Shown in pieces: positions 51,738-60,051 of a stretch of 64,000 bases of DNA; position 1 is the stretch's first letter; each line of letters opens with the position of its first letter. Origin of the DNA: Kibdelosporangium sp040675465. GTDB taxonomy: Bacteria > Actinomycetota > Actinomycetes > Mycobacteriales > Pseudonocardiaceae. Both the position numbers and the translations under genes were made by a program. The notes beneath the pieces were generated by a model. The model saw only the letters and a list, made by a program, of their open reading frames with translations. It searched no databases and was not told the DNA's origin. The stretch covers positions 1 to 64,000 of the forward strand of contig NZ_JBFAPA010000006.1 of NCBI RefSeq assembly GCF_040675465.1, given 5' to 3'.

Positions 51738-51756
51738 TACCGTCAGCAGTACGGTA
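51738..51756. promoter_or_regulatory. TACCGT dyad upstream of the importer operon
   Basis: TACCGT, a 7-base spacer and ACGGTA form a perfect inverted repeat in the 114-base gap between the TetR gene and the CocE-type gene. A related GTAC-rich dyad lies upstream of the TetR gene at 52503-52516, so the TetR protein may control both. Confidence 0.5.
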
Positions 51757-51808
51757 GGCACACCCGACTGTCCACCGCAAGCCCCACAACGGGCGGGTTG
51801 CCCAGCTG

Positions 51809-52438
51809 TTACCCGGGCGAGCGGTTGGTGAGCGCGGAGAGTACGAACGCGGCCAACTCGGTGTAAGCGTCCGCAGTGGACAGTCCGGTCCGGTCGAGCA
51901 GCTCGCCGTGCTGGATGCCGTCGATCAACAGGCTCACCGCGCCGCCCGCGAAGTCGGCGTTGACCGCGCGGAACGCGCCGGACGCCACACCGTCCTGAAT
52001 GGACTCGCGGACCCGGTGCGCGGTGGCGAGCGAGTGCTTGGCGTAGATCTCGGCGGTGGCCTCGGCGCTGACCATGTCGGCGTAGCACTCCGGCGACATG
52101 TGCCGCAGCTCCTCGCCGAGCCCGGACAGGTAGGCCGCGATCCGCTGCGGCGGGTCGGTGATCGAGGCGACCTTCTCGGCCACCCGCGCGGTGGCCTCCC
52201 GGAAGAAGTGCCGCATGGCGACCACGACCAGCTGCTCCTTGCTGGCCGCGATGGCGTACAGGGTCGACTTCGAACACTGCAGCCGGCTGGCCAGATCGTC
52301 CACGGTCAGCCGGGCGAACCCCTCCGCCAGGATCAGGTTCTCCAGGCGCAGCAGCAACTCCTCTCGCCTGCTGTCGGACATCCGGCGCCCCCGCGCCGGA
52401 CGCGCTCCCGGCGTCATCCAGGATGGCTTAGCGGTCAT
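51809..52438 (-). CDS. TetR/AcrR family regulator
   Basis: A 209-residue TetR repressor with helix-turn-helix LTVDDLASRLQCSKSTLYAI preceded by a basic N-terminal extension. Several in-frame ATGs exist; 52438 is chosen because GAGG lies about 7 bases upstream, though 52381 would also give a normal TetR N-terminus. It lies just upstream of, and reads the same way as, the importer/beta-glucosidase operon, with GTAC-type dyads before both, so it is the likely local repressor. Confidence 0.82.
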   Translation of the reverse strand: MTAKPSWMTPGARPARGRRMSDSRREELLLRLENLILAEGFARLTVDDLASRLQCSKSTLYAIAASKEQLVVVAMRHFFREATARVAEKVASITDPPQRIAAYLSGLGEELRHMSPECYADMVSAEATAEIYAKHSLATAHRVRESIQDGVASGAFRAVNADFAGGAVSLLIDGIQHGELLDRTGLSTADAYTELAAFVLSALTNRSPG

Positions 52439-52502
52439 CGTGTCGCCTCGCATGCTGTCCACGGCACTCCCAAGATCAGCGAGCCCGGTCAGGACAGTAC
52501 CG

Positions 52503-52516
52503 GGTACAACCGTACC
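52503..52516. promoter_or_regulatory. GTAC dyad upstream of tetR-type gene
   Basis: GGTAC, spacer AACC and GTACC form a perfect inverted repeat, flanked by further AGTACC copies (around 52497 and 52522). It lies 64 bases before the chosen TetR start and between that gene and the stop of the LuxR-type gene. Probable autoregulatory site. Confidence 0.45.
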
Positions 52517-52529
52517 CCGCTCAGTACCC

Positions 52530-53378
52530 TCACGGGAGAAGGCTCAACCGCCGGGCGGTGACCACAGCCTCCATCCGGGAGCCCGCGTGCAGCTTGCGCA
52601 TGGCGCTGCGCAGGTAGCTCTTCACGGTCTCGGCGGTCAGCCCCAGATCCCCCGCGACCTGCGTATTCGTCCAGCCCAGGGCGACGCACGCCAGCACGTC
52701 CACCTCACGGGCCGACAGGGCCGGCGCGGTCGCCGGCGGCGCGGTCCGCTCCCCTGCCACCAACAGCTGCTCGCACACCGCCAGCACCTGCCGCCGCGCC
52801 TGCTCGTCGGCCAGGCCACTGGCCACGACCCGCAGCTGGGCGTAGGCCTCGCGGAGCAGCTCCCACCGCGGCCGGGCCGGGTCGGCCACGTCGTACCGGT
52901 TGAGCGACTTCAACCGCAGCGCCACCTCGTCGTGCACGGCCTGCGCCTGTTCCAGGTCCCGGGCGGTCTCCAGGATCGAGTGCACGATCCGGTCGCCGAT
53001 GGGCAGCTCGCCGCGCTGCGCGCCGTAGAGCACCGCGCGCACGACCCGGCCCACGACGACCGGGACGGCCACCATCGCGTGCAGTCCCTCGGCCTGGATG
53101 ATGTGGTCGTAGTGGTGGCTGATCCCGGTCGCCGCCACGTAGTCGTTGACCACCACCGGCCGGCGCAGCGCCACCGCCTTGCCGCCCAGGCCCCGGCCGC
53201 AGTCGAGGGTGACGCCCCGCAGCGGGCCCACCACCGGGCCGGCGAACTGGGTGAGGCTGGTCTGCCGCTCGGCGTCGACCGGCCCGCCGAACGTGAGCGG
53301 CAGCCCGGTGACCCCGCGCATCCTGGTCAGCGCCCGCAGGATCCGCGGCCTGATGTCGGTGTCCATCGCGCCGTCCAC
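52530..53378 (-). CDS. GAF-LuxR type regulator
   Basis: A 282-residue regulator with an N-terminal GAF-like sensor (about 30-160: LRGVTLDCGRGLGGKAVALR, AEGLHAMVAVPVVVGRVVRA) and a C-terminal LuxR-type helix-turn-helix (LSAREVDVLACVALGWTNTQ, GLTAETVKSYLRSAMRKL). The GTG at 53378 is chosen because GGAGGAGG lies directly upstream. It is divergent from the acyl-CoA synthetase-like gene. GAF-LuxR proteins of this type are often found beside aromatic- or acyl-acid-activating enzymes. Confidence 0.85.
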   Translation of the reverse strand: MDGAMDTDIRPRILRALTRMRGVTGLPLTFGGPVDAERQTSLTQFAGPVVGPLRGVTLDCGRGLGGKAVALRRPVVVNDYVAATGISHHYDHIIQAEGLHAMVAVPVVVGRVVRAVLYGAQRGELPIGDRIVHSILETARDLEQAQAVHDEVALRLKSLNRYDVADPARPRWELLREAYAQLRVVASGLADEQARRQVLAVCEQLLVAGERTAPPATAPALSAREVDVLACVALGWTNTQVAGDLGLTAETVKSYLRSAMRKLHAGSRMEAVVTARRLSLLP

Positions 53379-53516
53379 CGCGCCTCCTCCCCTCACCCGG
53401 GGGTGCCTTGATGATTGTTGTTGAGGAAACATCATTCGGCAGGCGAGCTTCTCCTGCCACTCCGGGGAATCGCTCAGCCGAAGGTACGCCGTTCACCCGA
53501 TCTCCGGGAGCACCCC

Positions 53517-55094
53517 ATGACCAGCCCACAGGATCACATCGCCGAACTGCTGACCCTCTTCGGGCACTCCTGGGCATGCACCGCGGAGTTGTTGTGCGAC
53601 CAGCATCCAGCGGACGCCGTGGCGTTCACGGTCATCGAACCGGACCTCGCCTTCGAGGATCTGACCTACGGACAGCTGCGGGACCGCTCCGCGCGGTTGG
53701 CGACCGCCCTGGCATCGCTGGGTGTCGGCCACGGCGACCGGGTCGCCACGCTGATGGGCAAGTCCGCCGAGCTGGTCATCGCGACGCTGGCGATCTGGCG
53801 GCTCGGCGCGGTCCAGGTGCCCCTGTTCACCGCGCTGGCACCACCCGCGATCGCCGAGCGGCTCACCAGCAGCGGCACCACCGTCGTGGTCACCGAGGCC
53901 GCACAACGGTTCAAACTGGACCAGATCGGTCCGGTGCCGCTGGTGGTCACCACGGGTATGGCCAGTGGCAACGACTTCTCGTTCCACGCCATGCTCAGCG
54001 CCGCGCCCCAGCCGGTTCCGGTATCGGTCGGCGGGGACGGGATCATCGTCGAGCTCTACACGTCCGGTACGACCGGCGCGCCGAAGGGCGTGACCGTTCC
54101 GTTGCGGGCGGTGGCGTCGATGCGCGCGTACCAACTGTACGGCCTGGACCACCATGAGTCCGATGTGTACTGGAACGCCGCCGATCCCGGCTGGGCGTAC
54201 GGGCTCTACCACGCGATCATCGGCCCGCTCGCGCTGGGCCGCCGGAGCCTGTTGCTGCACAGCGGGTTCTCGCCCGAGCTGACCTGCGCCGTGCTGGACC
54301 GGTTCGAGGTCACCAACTTCACCGCGGGCCCGACGGTCTACCGCGCGCTGCGCGAGACCGGAGGCAAGACCTCGGCACCACTGTCGCACTGTTCCTCGGC
54401 GGGCGAACCGCTCCCGCCGGATGTGAGCGTCTGGGCCGAGCGGGCGCTGGGCGCGCCGATCCGTGACCACTATGGACAGACCGAGCTCGGGATGGTCGCG
54501 GCCAACGGGTGGCATGCCGACGTCGCGGCCGAGCTGCGGCCGGGGTCCATGGGACGCGCGCTGCCCGGCTGGCGGCTGGCCGTGCTGCGGTCCGATGTGG
54601 ACGAACCGGCGCCTGCCGGGTCACCGGGCAGGCTCGCCGTCGAGCTGGCCGGCAGCCCGCTGATGTGGTTCACCGGGTACCGCGGTCTGCCCGGGAGGTT
54701 CACCTCCGACGGACGCTGGTACGTCACCGGCGACACCGCGGTGCGCGACGAGGACGGCTTCCTCTCGTTCGCCTCCCGCGACGACGATGTGATTCTGATG
54801 GCCGGGTACCGGATCGGCCCGCATGAGGTGGAGAACGTGTTGCTGGGGCACGATTGCGTGGCCGAGGCCGCGGTGGTCGGCGCGCCGGACGCGTTGCGGG
54901 GCGAGGTTCTGGTGGCCTATGTCGTGCTGCGGCCGGGGTACCGGCCGTCGCACACGCTCGTGACCGAGTTGCAGAACCTGGTCAAGACCGGGTTCGCCGC
55001 GCACGCCTATCCACGCGAGGTCCACTTCCTGGCCGAGCTGCCGCGGACGTCCAGCGGCAAGCTCCAACGCTCCGCGCTGCGCCGTTCGCGCTGA
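53517..55094 (+). CDS. acyl-CoA synthetase / AMP-dependent ligase
   Basis: A 525-residue adenylate-forming enzyme. Core motifs are YTSGTTGAPKG (P-loop), DHYGQTE (A5), WYVTGDTAVRDEDGFL (A7-A8), and SSGKLQR with the catalytic Lys near the C-terminus. The overall pattern, including VYWNAADPGWAYGLYHAIIG, is that of acetyl/medium-chain acyl-CoA synthetases. The ATG follows GGGAG. It may activate the acyl group used in the biosynthetic operon, but it is transcribed separately from the importer and divergent from the GAF-LuxR gene. Two hairpins separate it from the esterase gene. Confidence 0.87.
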   Translation: MTSPQDHIAELLTLFGHSWACTAELLCDQHPADAVAFTVIEPDLAFEDLTYGQLRDRSARLATALASLGVGHGDRVATLMGKSAELVIATLAIWRLGAVQVPLFTALAPPAIAERLTSSGTTVVVTEAAQRFKLDQIGPVPLVVTTGMASGNDFSFHAMLSAAPQPVPVSVGGDGIIVELYTSGTTGAPKGVTVPLRAVASMRAYQLYGLDHHESDVYWNAADPGWAYGLYHAIIGPLALGRRSLLLHSGFSPELTCAVLDRFEVTNFTAGPTVYRALRETGGKTSAPLSHCSSAGEPLPPDVSVWAERALGAPIRDHYGQTELGMVAANGWHADVAAELRPGSMGRALPGWRLAVLRSDVDEPAPAGSPGRLAVELAGSPLMWFTGYRGLPGRFTSDGRWYVTGDTAVRDEDGFLSFASRDDDVILMAGYRIGPHEVENVLLGHDCVAEAAVVGAPDALRGEVLVAYVVLRPGYRPSHTLVTELQNLVKTGFAAHAYPREVHFLAELPRTSSGKLQRSALRRSR

Positions 55095-55140
55095 GGGCAG
55101 CCGCCCTCCCCTGTCTCGCGCTCCACCCTGCCGGAGCGCG
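55093..55140 (+). terminator. tandem hairpins between ligase and esterase genes
   Basis: Two stems: GAGGGC/GCCCTC (55093-55108, overlapping the ligase stop codon) and CGCGCTCC/GGAGCGCG (55117-55140). Together they may end or attenuate transcription into the esterase gene. Confidence 0.45.
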
Positions 55141-55165
55141 TGTTCACCCTGCCAAGGAGGCAATG

Positions 55166-56083
55166 ATGCCTGCCAACCGCCGCACGTTCCTGCTCGGCGC
55201 CGCCACGACGGTCTTCGTACCGATGGCGGCCGCCCGCGTGGTGTCCGAGAACCGGCTCGGCACCAGAATGCTCGACATCACCATCGACTCCCCCGCGCTC
55301 GGCGCGGCCGTCCCGGTGCGGCTACTGCTGCCACCGGGCTGGACCCCGGGCTCGTCGCGCAGCTGGCCGGTGCTGTACCTGCTGCACGGCGCGGGCGACG
55401 ACTACACGTCGTGGACCCGGTCCACCGATGTCTCGGCTTTGGTGCAGCAGCAGGAGATGCTGGTGGTCATGCCGTCCGGCGGGCGGGACGGGTTCTACTC
55501 GGACTGGCGCACCGGGCAGCACTGGGAGACGTTCCACCTGACCGAGATGCTGCCGATCATCGAACGTGGTTACGGTGCGAGCGGCACCCGCGTGATCGCC
55601 GGTCTGTCGATGGGTGGGTTCGGCGCCATGTCGTACGCCGCAAGACATCCCGGCATGTTCCAGGCGGCCGCGTCCTACAGCGGCCTGCTGCACACCCGGC
55701 AGTCCGCCCGAAGCACCAGCCTCATCCAAGGGGTTCTGGTCAAGGACGGCTACGACCCCTTCGCGCTGTGGGGGGACCCGATCGTCAACGCCGCCGTCTG
55801 GGCCGGGCACAACCCCTACGACCTGGCCGACCGGCTGCTGGGTATCCCGTTGTACGTCGCCTGCGGTGACGGTCAGGTCGGCCCGCTCGACCCACCCGGC
55901 GCGCTGCCGGACTTCGCGATCGAACCGGTCTGCCGGGACCAGAGCACCGCCTTCATCCAGCGAGTCCGCCAGCTGGGCGGTACTGTCACCGCCAACATCT
56001 ACAGCCCCGGCACCCACAACTGGGGCTGGTGGCAGCGAGAGCTCCACTCTTCGTTCCCCATGCTCACCACCGCGCTCGCTTGA
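55166..56083 (+). CDS. Tat-secreted esterase (esterase D / antigen 85-like fold)
   Basis: A 305-residue secreted esterase. The N-terminus NRRTFLLGAATTVFVPMAAA is a twin-arginine leader. The mature part has the alpha/beta-hydrolase core YLLHGAGDDYTSWTRSTDV, nucleophile Ser in GLSMGGFGAMSYAAR and the C-terminal His in GTHNWGWWQRE. The ATG at 55166 sits 5 bases after AAGGAGG; another ATG at 55163 directly precedes it. Homologues include the mycolyltransferase-like esterase family. Outside the cell it may cut or transfer acyl groups on the exported product. Confidence 0.85.
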   Translation: MPANRRTFLLGAATTVFVPMAAARVVSENRLGTRMLDITIDSPALGAAVPVRLLLPPGWTPGSSRSWPVLYLLHGAGDDYTSWTRSTDVSALVQQQEMLVVMPSGGRDGFYSDWRTGQHWETFHLTEMLPIIERGYGASGTRVIAGLSMGGFGAMSYAARHPGMFQAAASYSGLLHTRQSARSTSLIQGVLVKDGYDPFALWGDPIVNAAVWAGHNPYDLADRLLGIPLYVACGDGQVGPLDPPGALPDFAIEPVCRDQSTAFIQRVRQLGGTVTANIYSPGTHNWGWWQRELHSSFPMLTTALA

Positions 56084-56097
56084 TCCACAGTGGATAC

Positions 56098-56123
56098 CTG
56101 ACCGGCGGTGTCCCGCCGGTCAG
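56098..56123. terminator. bidirectional hairpin with 11-bp stem
   Basis: CTGACCGGCGG, loop TGTC and CCGCCGGTCAG pair perfectly; the right arm includes the stop codon of the phosphatase gene on the other strand. The outer nine bases of each arm are identical to the hairpin at 13342-13363. Confidence 0.72.
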
Positions 56124-57328
56124 GATCCGGTGCGGCGCATGACGAGGAGGGCGACGTCGTCCTCGGGTGGGCTGGCGCCGGTGAGGGCGGACATGACCTT
56201 GGCGGTGACGGCTTCGGCGGGTCTGGTGTCGATGGCGGCGCGCAGGAGTTCCAGGCCGGTGTCGACGATCCAGTCCCGGCGTTCGATCAGGCCGTCGGTG
56301 TAGAAGCCGACCACGGCCCCCTCGGGGATCTCCACCGTGGCACTGCGCCGGTCGGTGCCGTGCCGCATGCCGATCGGCGGATCCGGCCGCAGGTCCAGCA
56401 GTCGCGAAGGCTCGCCGGGCAGGGCCAGGACGGGGGGTGGGTGACCGGCCAGGGACACGGTCAGCTCCGCGTGGCTGGGTTCGACGACCGCGTACAGCAC
56501 CGTCGCCATGATGCCCGGCTCGAAGTGGTTCGCCTTGCGGTTCAGCTTCTCCAGCACACCGGCCGGGTCCTCGACGTCCAGGGCGTAGGCCCGCAACGCA
56601 CTGCGCAGCCGTCCCATCACCACGGCCGCGGGCAGTCCGTGCCCCACGACGTCGCCCATCACGATGCCCCAGCGCTCCCCGGGCAACGGGAACACGTCGT
56701 ACCAGTCGCCGCCGATCCGAAGCCCCGCACCGGGAACGTACCGCGCCGCGAACTCCAGCCCCTCCGGCTGCGGCAGCCGGCCGGGCATCAGGCTGCGCTG
56801 CAACGCCGCCGCGGTGGCCCGCTCGGTCTGCGAAACCTGGGACTGGGTGGCCAAAGCGATCCGGTCGGCGGCCAGTTGCAGCAGCTGGATGTCATGGTCG
56901 TTGAACCGCCGATGCGCGAACGTACCAACGTGCACGACGCCGATCAGCCGACCGGCGGCCACCATCGGCACCCCCAGCATCGCGTGCAGGCCCTTCTCCC
57001 ACAGCAACGGGTTAACGACCGTTGACGCGTCGACTCGTTCGATGATCACGGGCTTGCGCTGCGCGGCAACCTGACCGGCGAACCCCGCCCCCATTGGGAC
57101 GCGGACGCCCTGCCGGACCTCCTCCTCGAACCCGGCGGCGGCGGACGCCACCAGCTGGCCGGCGGCGCTGTCGTGCAACAGGACGGTGGCGGTGTCGACG
57201 GAGAGCAGGTCGCGCACCCGTTCCAGCAGCTCGTGCAGGAGCTTCTCCAGGTCGAGGTGCGACAGCGCCGAGTCGGTCACGCTCTCGATCCGCAGCAACT
57301 GATCCTCTGCGCCATTGGCCTCCGTCAC
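56120..57328 (-). CDS. GAF-domain PP2C (SpoIIE-type) phosphatase
   Basis: A 402-residue signalling phosphatase. Residues about 20-165 are a GAF domain (LLSVDTATVLLHDSAAGQLV, HAMLGVPMVAAGRLIGVVHV). Residues about 175-400 are a SpoIIE/PP2C catalytic domain with the metal-binding motifs IGGDWYDVFP, MGDVVGHGLPAAVVMG and PPEDDVALLVMR. Such proteins control anti-sigma-factor antagonists in actinomycete stress and development networks. It starts with GTG. No anti-sigma partner is adjacent. Confidence 0.88.
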   Translation of the reverse strand: MTEANGAEDQLLRIESVTDSALSHLDLEKLLHELLERVRDLLSVDTATVLLHDSAAGQLVASAAAGFEEEVRQGVRVPMGAGFAGQVAAQRKPVIIERVDASTVVNPLLWEKGLHAMLGVPMVAAGRLIGVVHVGTFAHRRFNDHDIQLLQLAADRIALATQSQVSQTERATAAALQRSLMPGRLPQPEGLEFAARYVPGAGLRIGGDWYDVFPLPGERWGIVMGDVVGHGLPAAVVMGRLRSALRAYALDVEDPAGVLEKLNRKANHFEPGIMATVLYAVVEPSHAELTVSLAGHPPPVLALPGEPSRLLDLRPDPPIGMRHGTDRRSATVEIPEGAVVGFYTDGLIERRDWIVDTGLELLRAAIDTRPAEAVTAKVMSALTGASPPEDDVALLVMRRTGS

Positions 57329-57359
57329 GCGGTCAGGCTAACGCAACGCCGTGCCGCGA

Positions 57360-57713
57360 TCATGCGGCCGCGGCGACGACCCGCCCAACGGCCGTGTCCA
57401 TGCTGGCCCGGCAGGCCGCGGCCAGCCGGTCCGTGGCGGCACTTCCGCCGTCACCACACCGCGGGCACGACATGGTCACGGTGCGCGTCAGCTCGTCCAC
57501 CGCGACGGTCAGCGCCGTCCGGCAGGTGCGGCACCAGCGATGCCGCGTGACCTGGTTGACGTGCACCGGCGAGCTGACGCACTGGTGGATCCACCGGCCG
57601 TGCACGTGACAGGTCAGCCGGTCGTCGGGGGCCAGGAAGCCCATGTCCTCAGCGATGTCCTCCATCGCCAGGGTGGTGGCGAGGTCGGTCCTCAGGCGGG
57701 TCACGGTGCTCAT
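57360..57713 (-). CDS. small Cys/His-rich protein of unknown function
   Basis: A 117-residue protein with Cys and His in metal-site spacing: TCHVHGRWIHQC, HRWCRTCRTAL and CPRCGDGG. It may bind zinc as a ribbon. The ATG follows AAAGGGGAC. It lies 31 bases upstream of the phosphatase gene in the same direction and may be co-transcribed. I do not recognise the family. Confidence 0.6.
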   Translation of the reverse strand: MSTVTRLRTDLATTLAMEDIAEDMGFLAPDDRLTCHVHGRWIHQCVSSPVHVNQVTRHRWCRTCRTALTVAVDELTRTVTMSCPRCGDGGSAATDRLAAACRASMDTAVGRVVAAAA

Positions 57714-57787
57714 TTCGGTCCCCTTTCCGGTCTCTGCTCATGCGTCGAACCGGACCCGGCGATCTCGACAGGACCGCGGGAAAAATC

Positions 57788-58094
57788 TCAGCCGGTTCCC
57801 GGCGGCAGGAACCCGTGCTCGGACAGGTCGAACCAGTTGCCCTCCGGGTCGATTGCGCGGTACTCGGCGAACGGCCGATCAGTGGGCCGCGAGACCGGGT
57901 GTGGCACCCGGCCGGGTTCTCGCTGTCCAGCCGGTGCTGGATGAGCGCGAGGTTGATGTACCCGTCGGTGACGAAGTGGCTGCCGTCCGGGTCGACGTGG
58001 AACAGCTCCATCTCCAGCTGCTCGCAGGAGAACGCGGCCATCTTGGCGGCGTCGCGCACGACGAAGGCGAGGTGCGCAACTTCGGCTTGCTCAT
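57788..58094 (-). pseudogene. decayed VOC (glyoxalase) family gene
   Basis: From an ATG at 58094 (MSKP) a one-base shift leads into VAHLAFVVRDAAKMAAFSCE and LFHVDPDGSHFVTDGYINLA to DSENPAG. Then most of the domain is missing, and the C-terminus appears in yet another frame: FAEYRAIDPEGNWFDLSEHG and FLPPGTG-stop. Two frameshifts and an internal deletion of roughly half the gene are seen. Confidence 0.65.
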
Positions 58095-58119
58095 CGGGTC
58101 GGTCCTCCAGCGGCGGGAA

Positions 58120-58680
58120 TCATGTTGTGGAAGCGGCGATCGCGCTGTCGGCGACCACCGCCTGGGAGGCCCGGCCGTGGTGTTTCTCGCCGCGCACGGT
58201 GACGAACGAGACGTCCTGCACGCAGCCGGAATCGCCGGGCCGCCACGCGGCGAGGCTGTGATAAAGCCTGCCGTGCAAGCGTTCCAGGTAACAGACGAGG
58301 TTGACCGGCCAGCCGCTGGCGTGGAACACGTACTCGTCCATCGGCGTCGGCCGTTCGCACAACGGATGCGCGCGGGCCGTCCCGAGGCCGAGCCGGGGCC
58401 AGTCCGGGTGCATGTGGATCGACCCGAGGATCTCCAGTCCGCCCGCCTCGGCGGCGCGGGCGGCGCAGAGCAGGTCGGCCGGGTCGAACCACCACGCGCG
58501 CACCGGGTTCTCGTATGCGGCACCGAACTGCGGCACGATCACGTCGCGAACTCCGCACATGCGGCCGGATCGGTGGTCCGCACGTTGCGCCCGAACTCGA
58601 TGCCCCCGACGACGCAGGCGCCGTCCACGACCCGCCAGGAACGGCCGCAACGCCCGGTCGGATAGCAGAACGGGGCGCAT
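58120..58680 (-). pseudogene. JAMM/MPN-type metallopeptidase-like gene with two opposing frameshifts
   Basis: The single open frame (186 codons) begins MRPVLLSDRALRPFL and later reads DVIVPQFGAAYENP, ILGSIHMHPDW (the HxH of the JAMM metal site) and PTPMDEYVFHASGWPVN. Between residues 16 and about 47 the frame reads as an Arg-rich nonsense stretch, whereas the +1 frame reads VVDGACVVGGIEFGRNVRTT, which looks like the missing JAMM segment with its conserved Glu. A one-base insertion followed by a one-base loss explains this. It may be a dying gene or two sequencing errors. The start codon shares bases with that of the LysR gene on the other strand. Confidence 0.55.
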
Positions 58681-59422
58681 GCGCCTTGATCTCCTTCATC
58701 TCGAGCTGATCGTGGCGATCGGGAACGCGGGCAGCCTGCGGCGCGCGGCCGCCGAACTGCACCTGACCCAGCCCGCGGTGACCACCCAGCTCAGACGGAT
58801 CGAGCGGCACCTCGGCGGTGCGTTGTTCCTGCGCGGCGCCGAGGGCGTGCAGCCGACGCACCTGGGCGCCCTGGTGCCGCAGCAGGCCAAACAGGTGCTC
58901 GGGCAGCTGACCGAGCTGGAGCAGACCGCCCGGCGGGAGGCCGCGTCGGTGCCGGTGCGGGTCGCGGGGATCCCGGCCCAGCAGTACGCGCTGCTGGTGG
59001 AGACCGAGGTCGGGCTGGCCGAGCTGGCGGCGGAGAGCTGGGTGATGCCGCATCCGGACGACAGCGGCATGAACGAGTTCTTCGCGGCGGCCTGCCGCGC
59101 GGCCGGGTTCGAGCAGCGGATCACCGACTTCACCACCGAGTCGCACGTGGCGTTCGCGCTGACCGCGTCCGGCCGGGTGATCTGCCCGCTGTACCCGATC
59201 GGCGCGAACCGGGACGGGCTGGTCACGCTGCCACTGGCCGGCAACCCGCTGTTCCGGCGGATCGTGCTGGCCTGGCGGGCCGGCTGGGCCGAGGCCGCCA
59301 TGGTGGACGAGCTCTGCGCGCGGATCGGCAAGGGATACCGTGAGCTGGTCGCTGGCGCCCCGGTCCATGCGGGCTGGTGGGCGCGGGGCGGGGCCGGTTT
59401 CGCCCTGCCGGGATCGGAATGA
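58679..59422 (+). CDS. LysR family regulator, internally shortened
   Basis: A 247-residue LysR protein with a normal N-terminal helix-turn-helix (LELIVAIGNAGSLRRAAAEL, TQPAVTTQLRRIERHLGGAL). The effector domain is short: after the first strand (VPVRVAGIPAQQYALL) it jumps to VETEVGLAELAAESWVMPHP, skipping about 50-60 residues compared with the usual 300-residue members. Ligand sensing may be lost. The ATG at 58679 overlaps the divergent JAMM start (GGCGCATGCGCC), leaving no intergenic space. The VOC gene follows after 13 bases. Confidence 0.72.
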   Translation: MRLDLLHLELIVAIGNAGSLRRAAAELHLTQPAVTTQLRRIERHLGGALFLRGAEGVQPTHLGALVPQQAKQVLGQLTELEQTARREAASVPVRVAGIPAQQYALLVETEVGLAELAAESWVMPHPDDSGMNEFFAAACRAAGFEQRITDFTTESHVAFALTASGRVICPLYPIGANRDGLVTLPLAGNPLFRRIVLAWRAGWAEAAMVDELCARIGKGYRELVAGAPVHAGWWARGGAGFALPGSE

Positions 59423-59435
59423 GAGGCGGACGACG

Positions 59436-59939
59436 GTGGCCATCCGGGGCATGAACCACGCGGTGCTGTGGGTGCGGGACGCGAGCGTCAGCACGGACTT
59501 CTACGTCGATGTCCTCGGCTTCCGTGTGGTGCACCGGACCGCCAGGGCCGCGTTCCTGCAGGCCCCGGAGTCGGCCAACGACCACGACCTGGGCCTGTTC
59601 GAGGTCGGCCCGCAGGCCGGGCTGAGCACCGCGGGAACGGGCCAGGTCGGCCTGTACCACGTGGCCTGGGAGGTGCCTACCCTCGCTGACCTGCGCCATT
59701 ACCAGGAGCGCTTGTCCGAGGCGGGCGCGCTGGTGGGTTCGGCGGACCACGGCACGACGAAGGGCCTGTACGCCAAGGACCCGGACGGGCTGGAGTTCGA
59801 GGTCTGCTGGCTCGTGCCCGCCGACCTGGTCGACGACGACGCCCGCAACCGCCGTGGCGAGCTCGACCTGGACGCCGACATCGCCCGCTACGGCGCGGAC
59901 ACCGTCGGCGCGTGCGCCCGCGTCGGTACCCCGGGTTGA
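59436..59939 (+). CDS. VOC family protein (extradiol dioxygenase/glyoxalase-like)
   Basis: A 167-residue vicinal-oxygen-chelate protein with one pair of beta-alpha-beta modules. Metal ligands of the extradiol type are present: His in GMNHAVLWVRD, His in GLYHVAWEV and Glu in GLEFEVCW. The GTG at 59436 follows GAGAGG. It is probably co-transcribed with the LysR gene. It could be a small-ring-cleavage dioxygenase or a glyoxalase-like isomerase; the substrate is unknown. Confidence 0.84.
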   Translation: MAIRGMNHAVLWVRDASVSTDFYVDVLGFRVVHRTARAAFLQAPESANDHDLGLFEVGPQAGLSTAGTGQVGLYHVAWEVPTLADLRHYQERLSEAGALVGSADHGTTKGLYAKDPDGLEFEVCWLVPADLVDDDARNRRGELDLDADIARYGADTVGACARVGTPG

Positions 59940-60051
59940 TTGGAGTCATTCCCGCGAGAGTTCGTGGAGGCGCTAGTTGACCTTGAGCGCGGTCCAGGAG
60001 CCACAATCCCGCTCAACGCCCTGCGCTGATGGGCAACTGAGGGGATTTCGC

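Noticed and set aside
52158..53411. A 417-codon plus-strand frame over the TetR and LuxR genes
   Set aside because: His/Pro/Arg-rich shadow with no domain; the minus-strand regulators have clear helix-turn-helix motifs.
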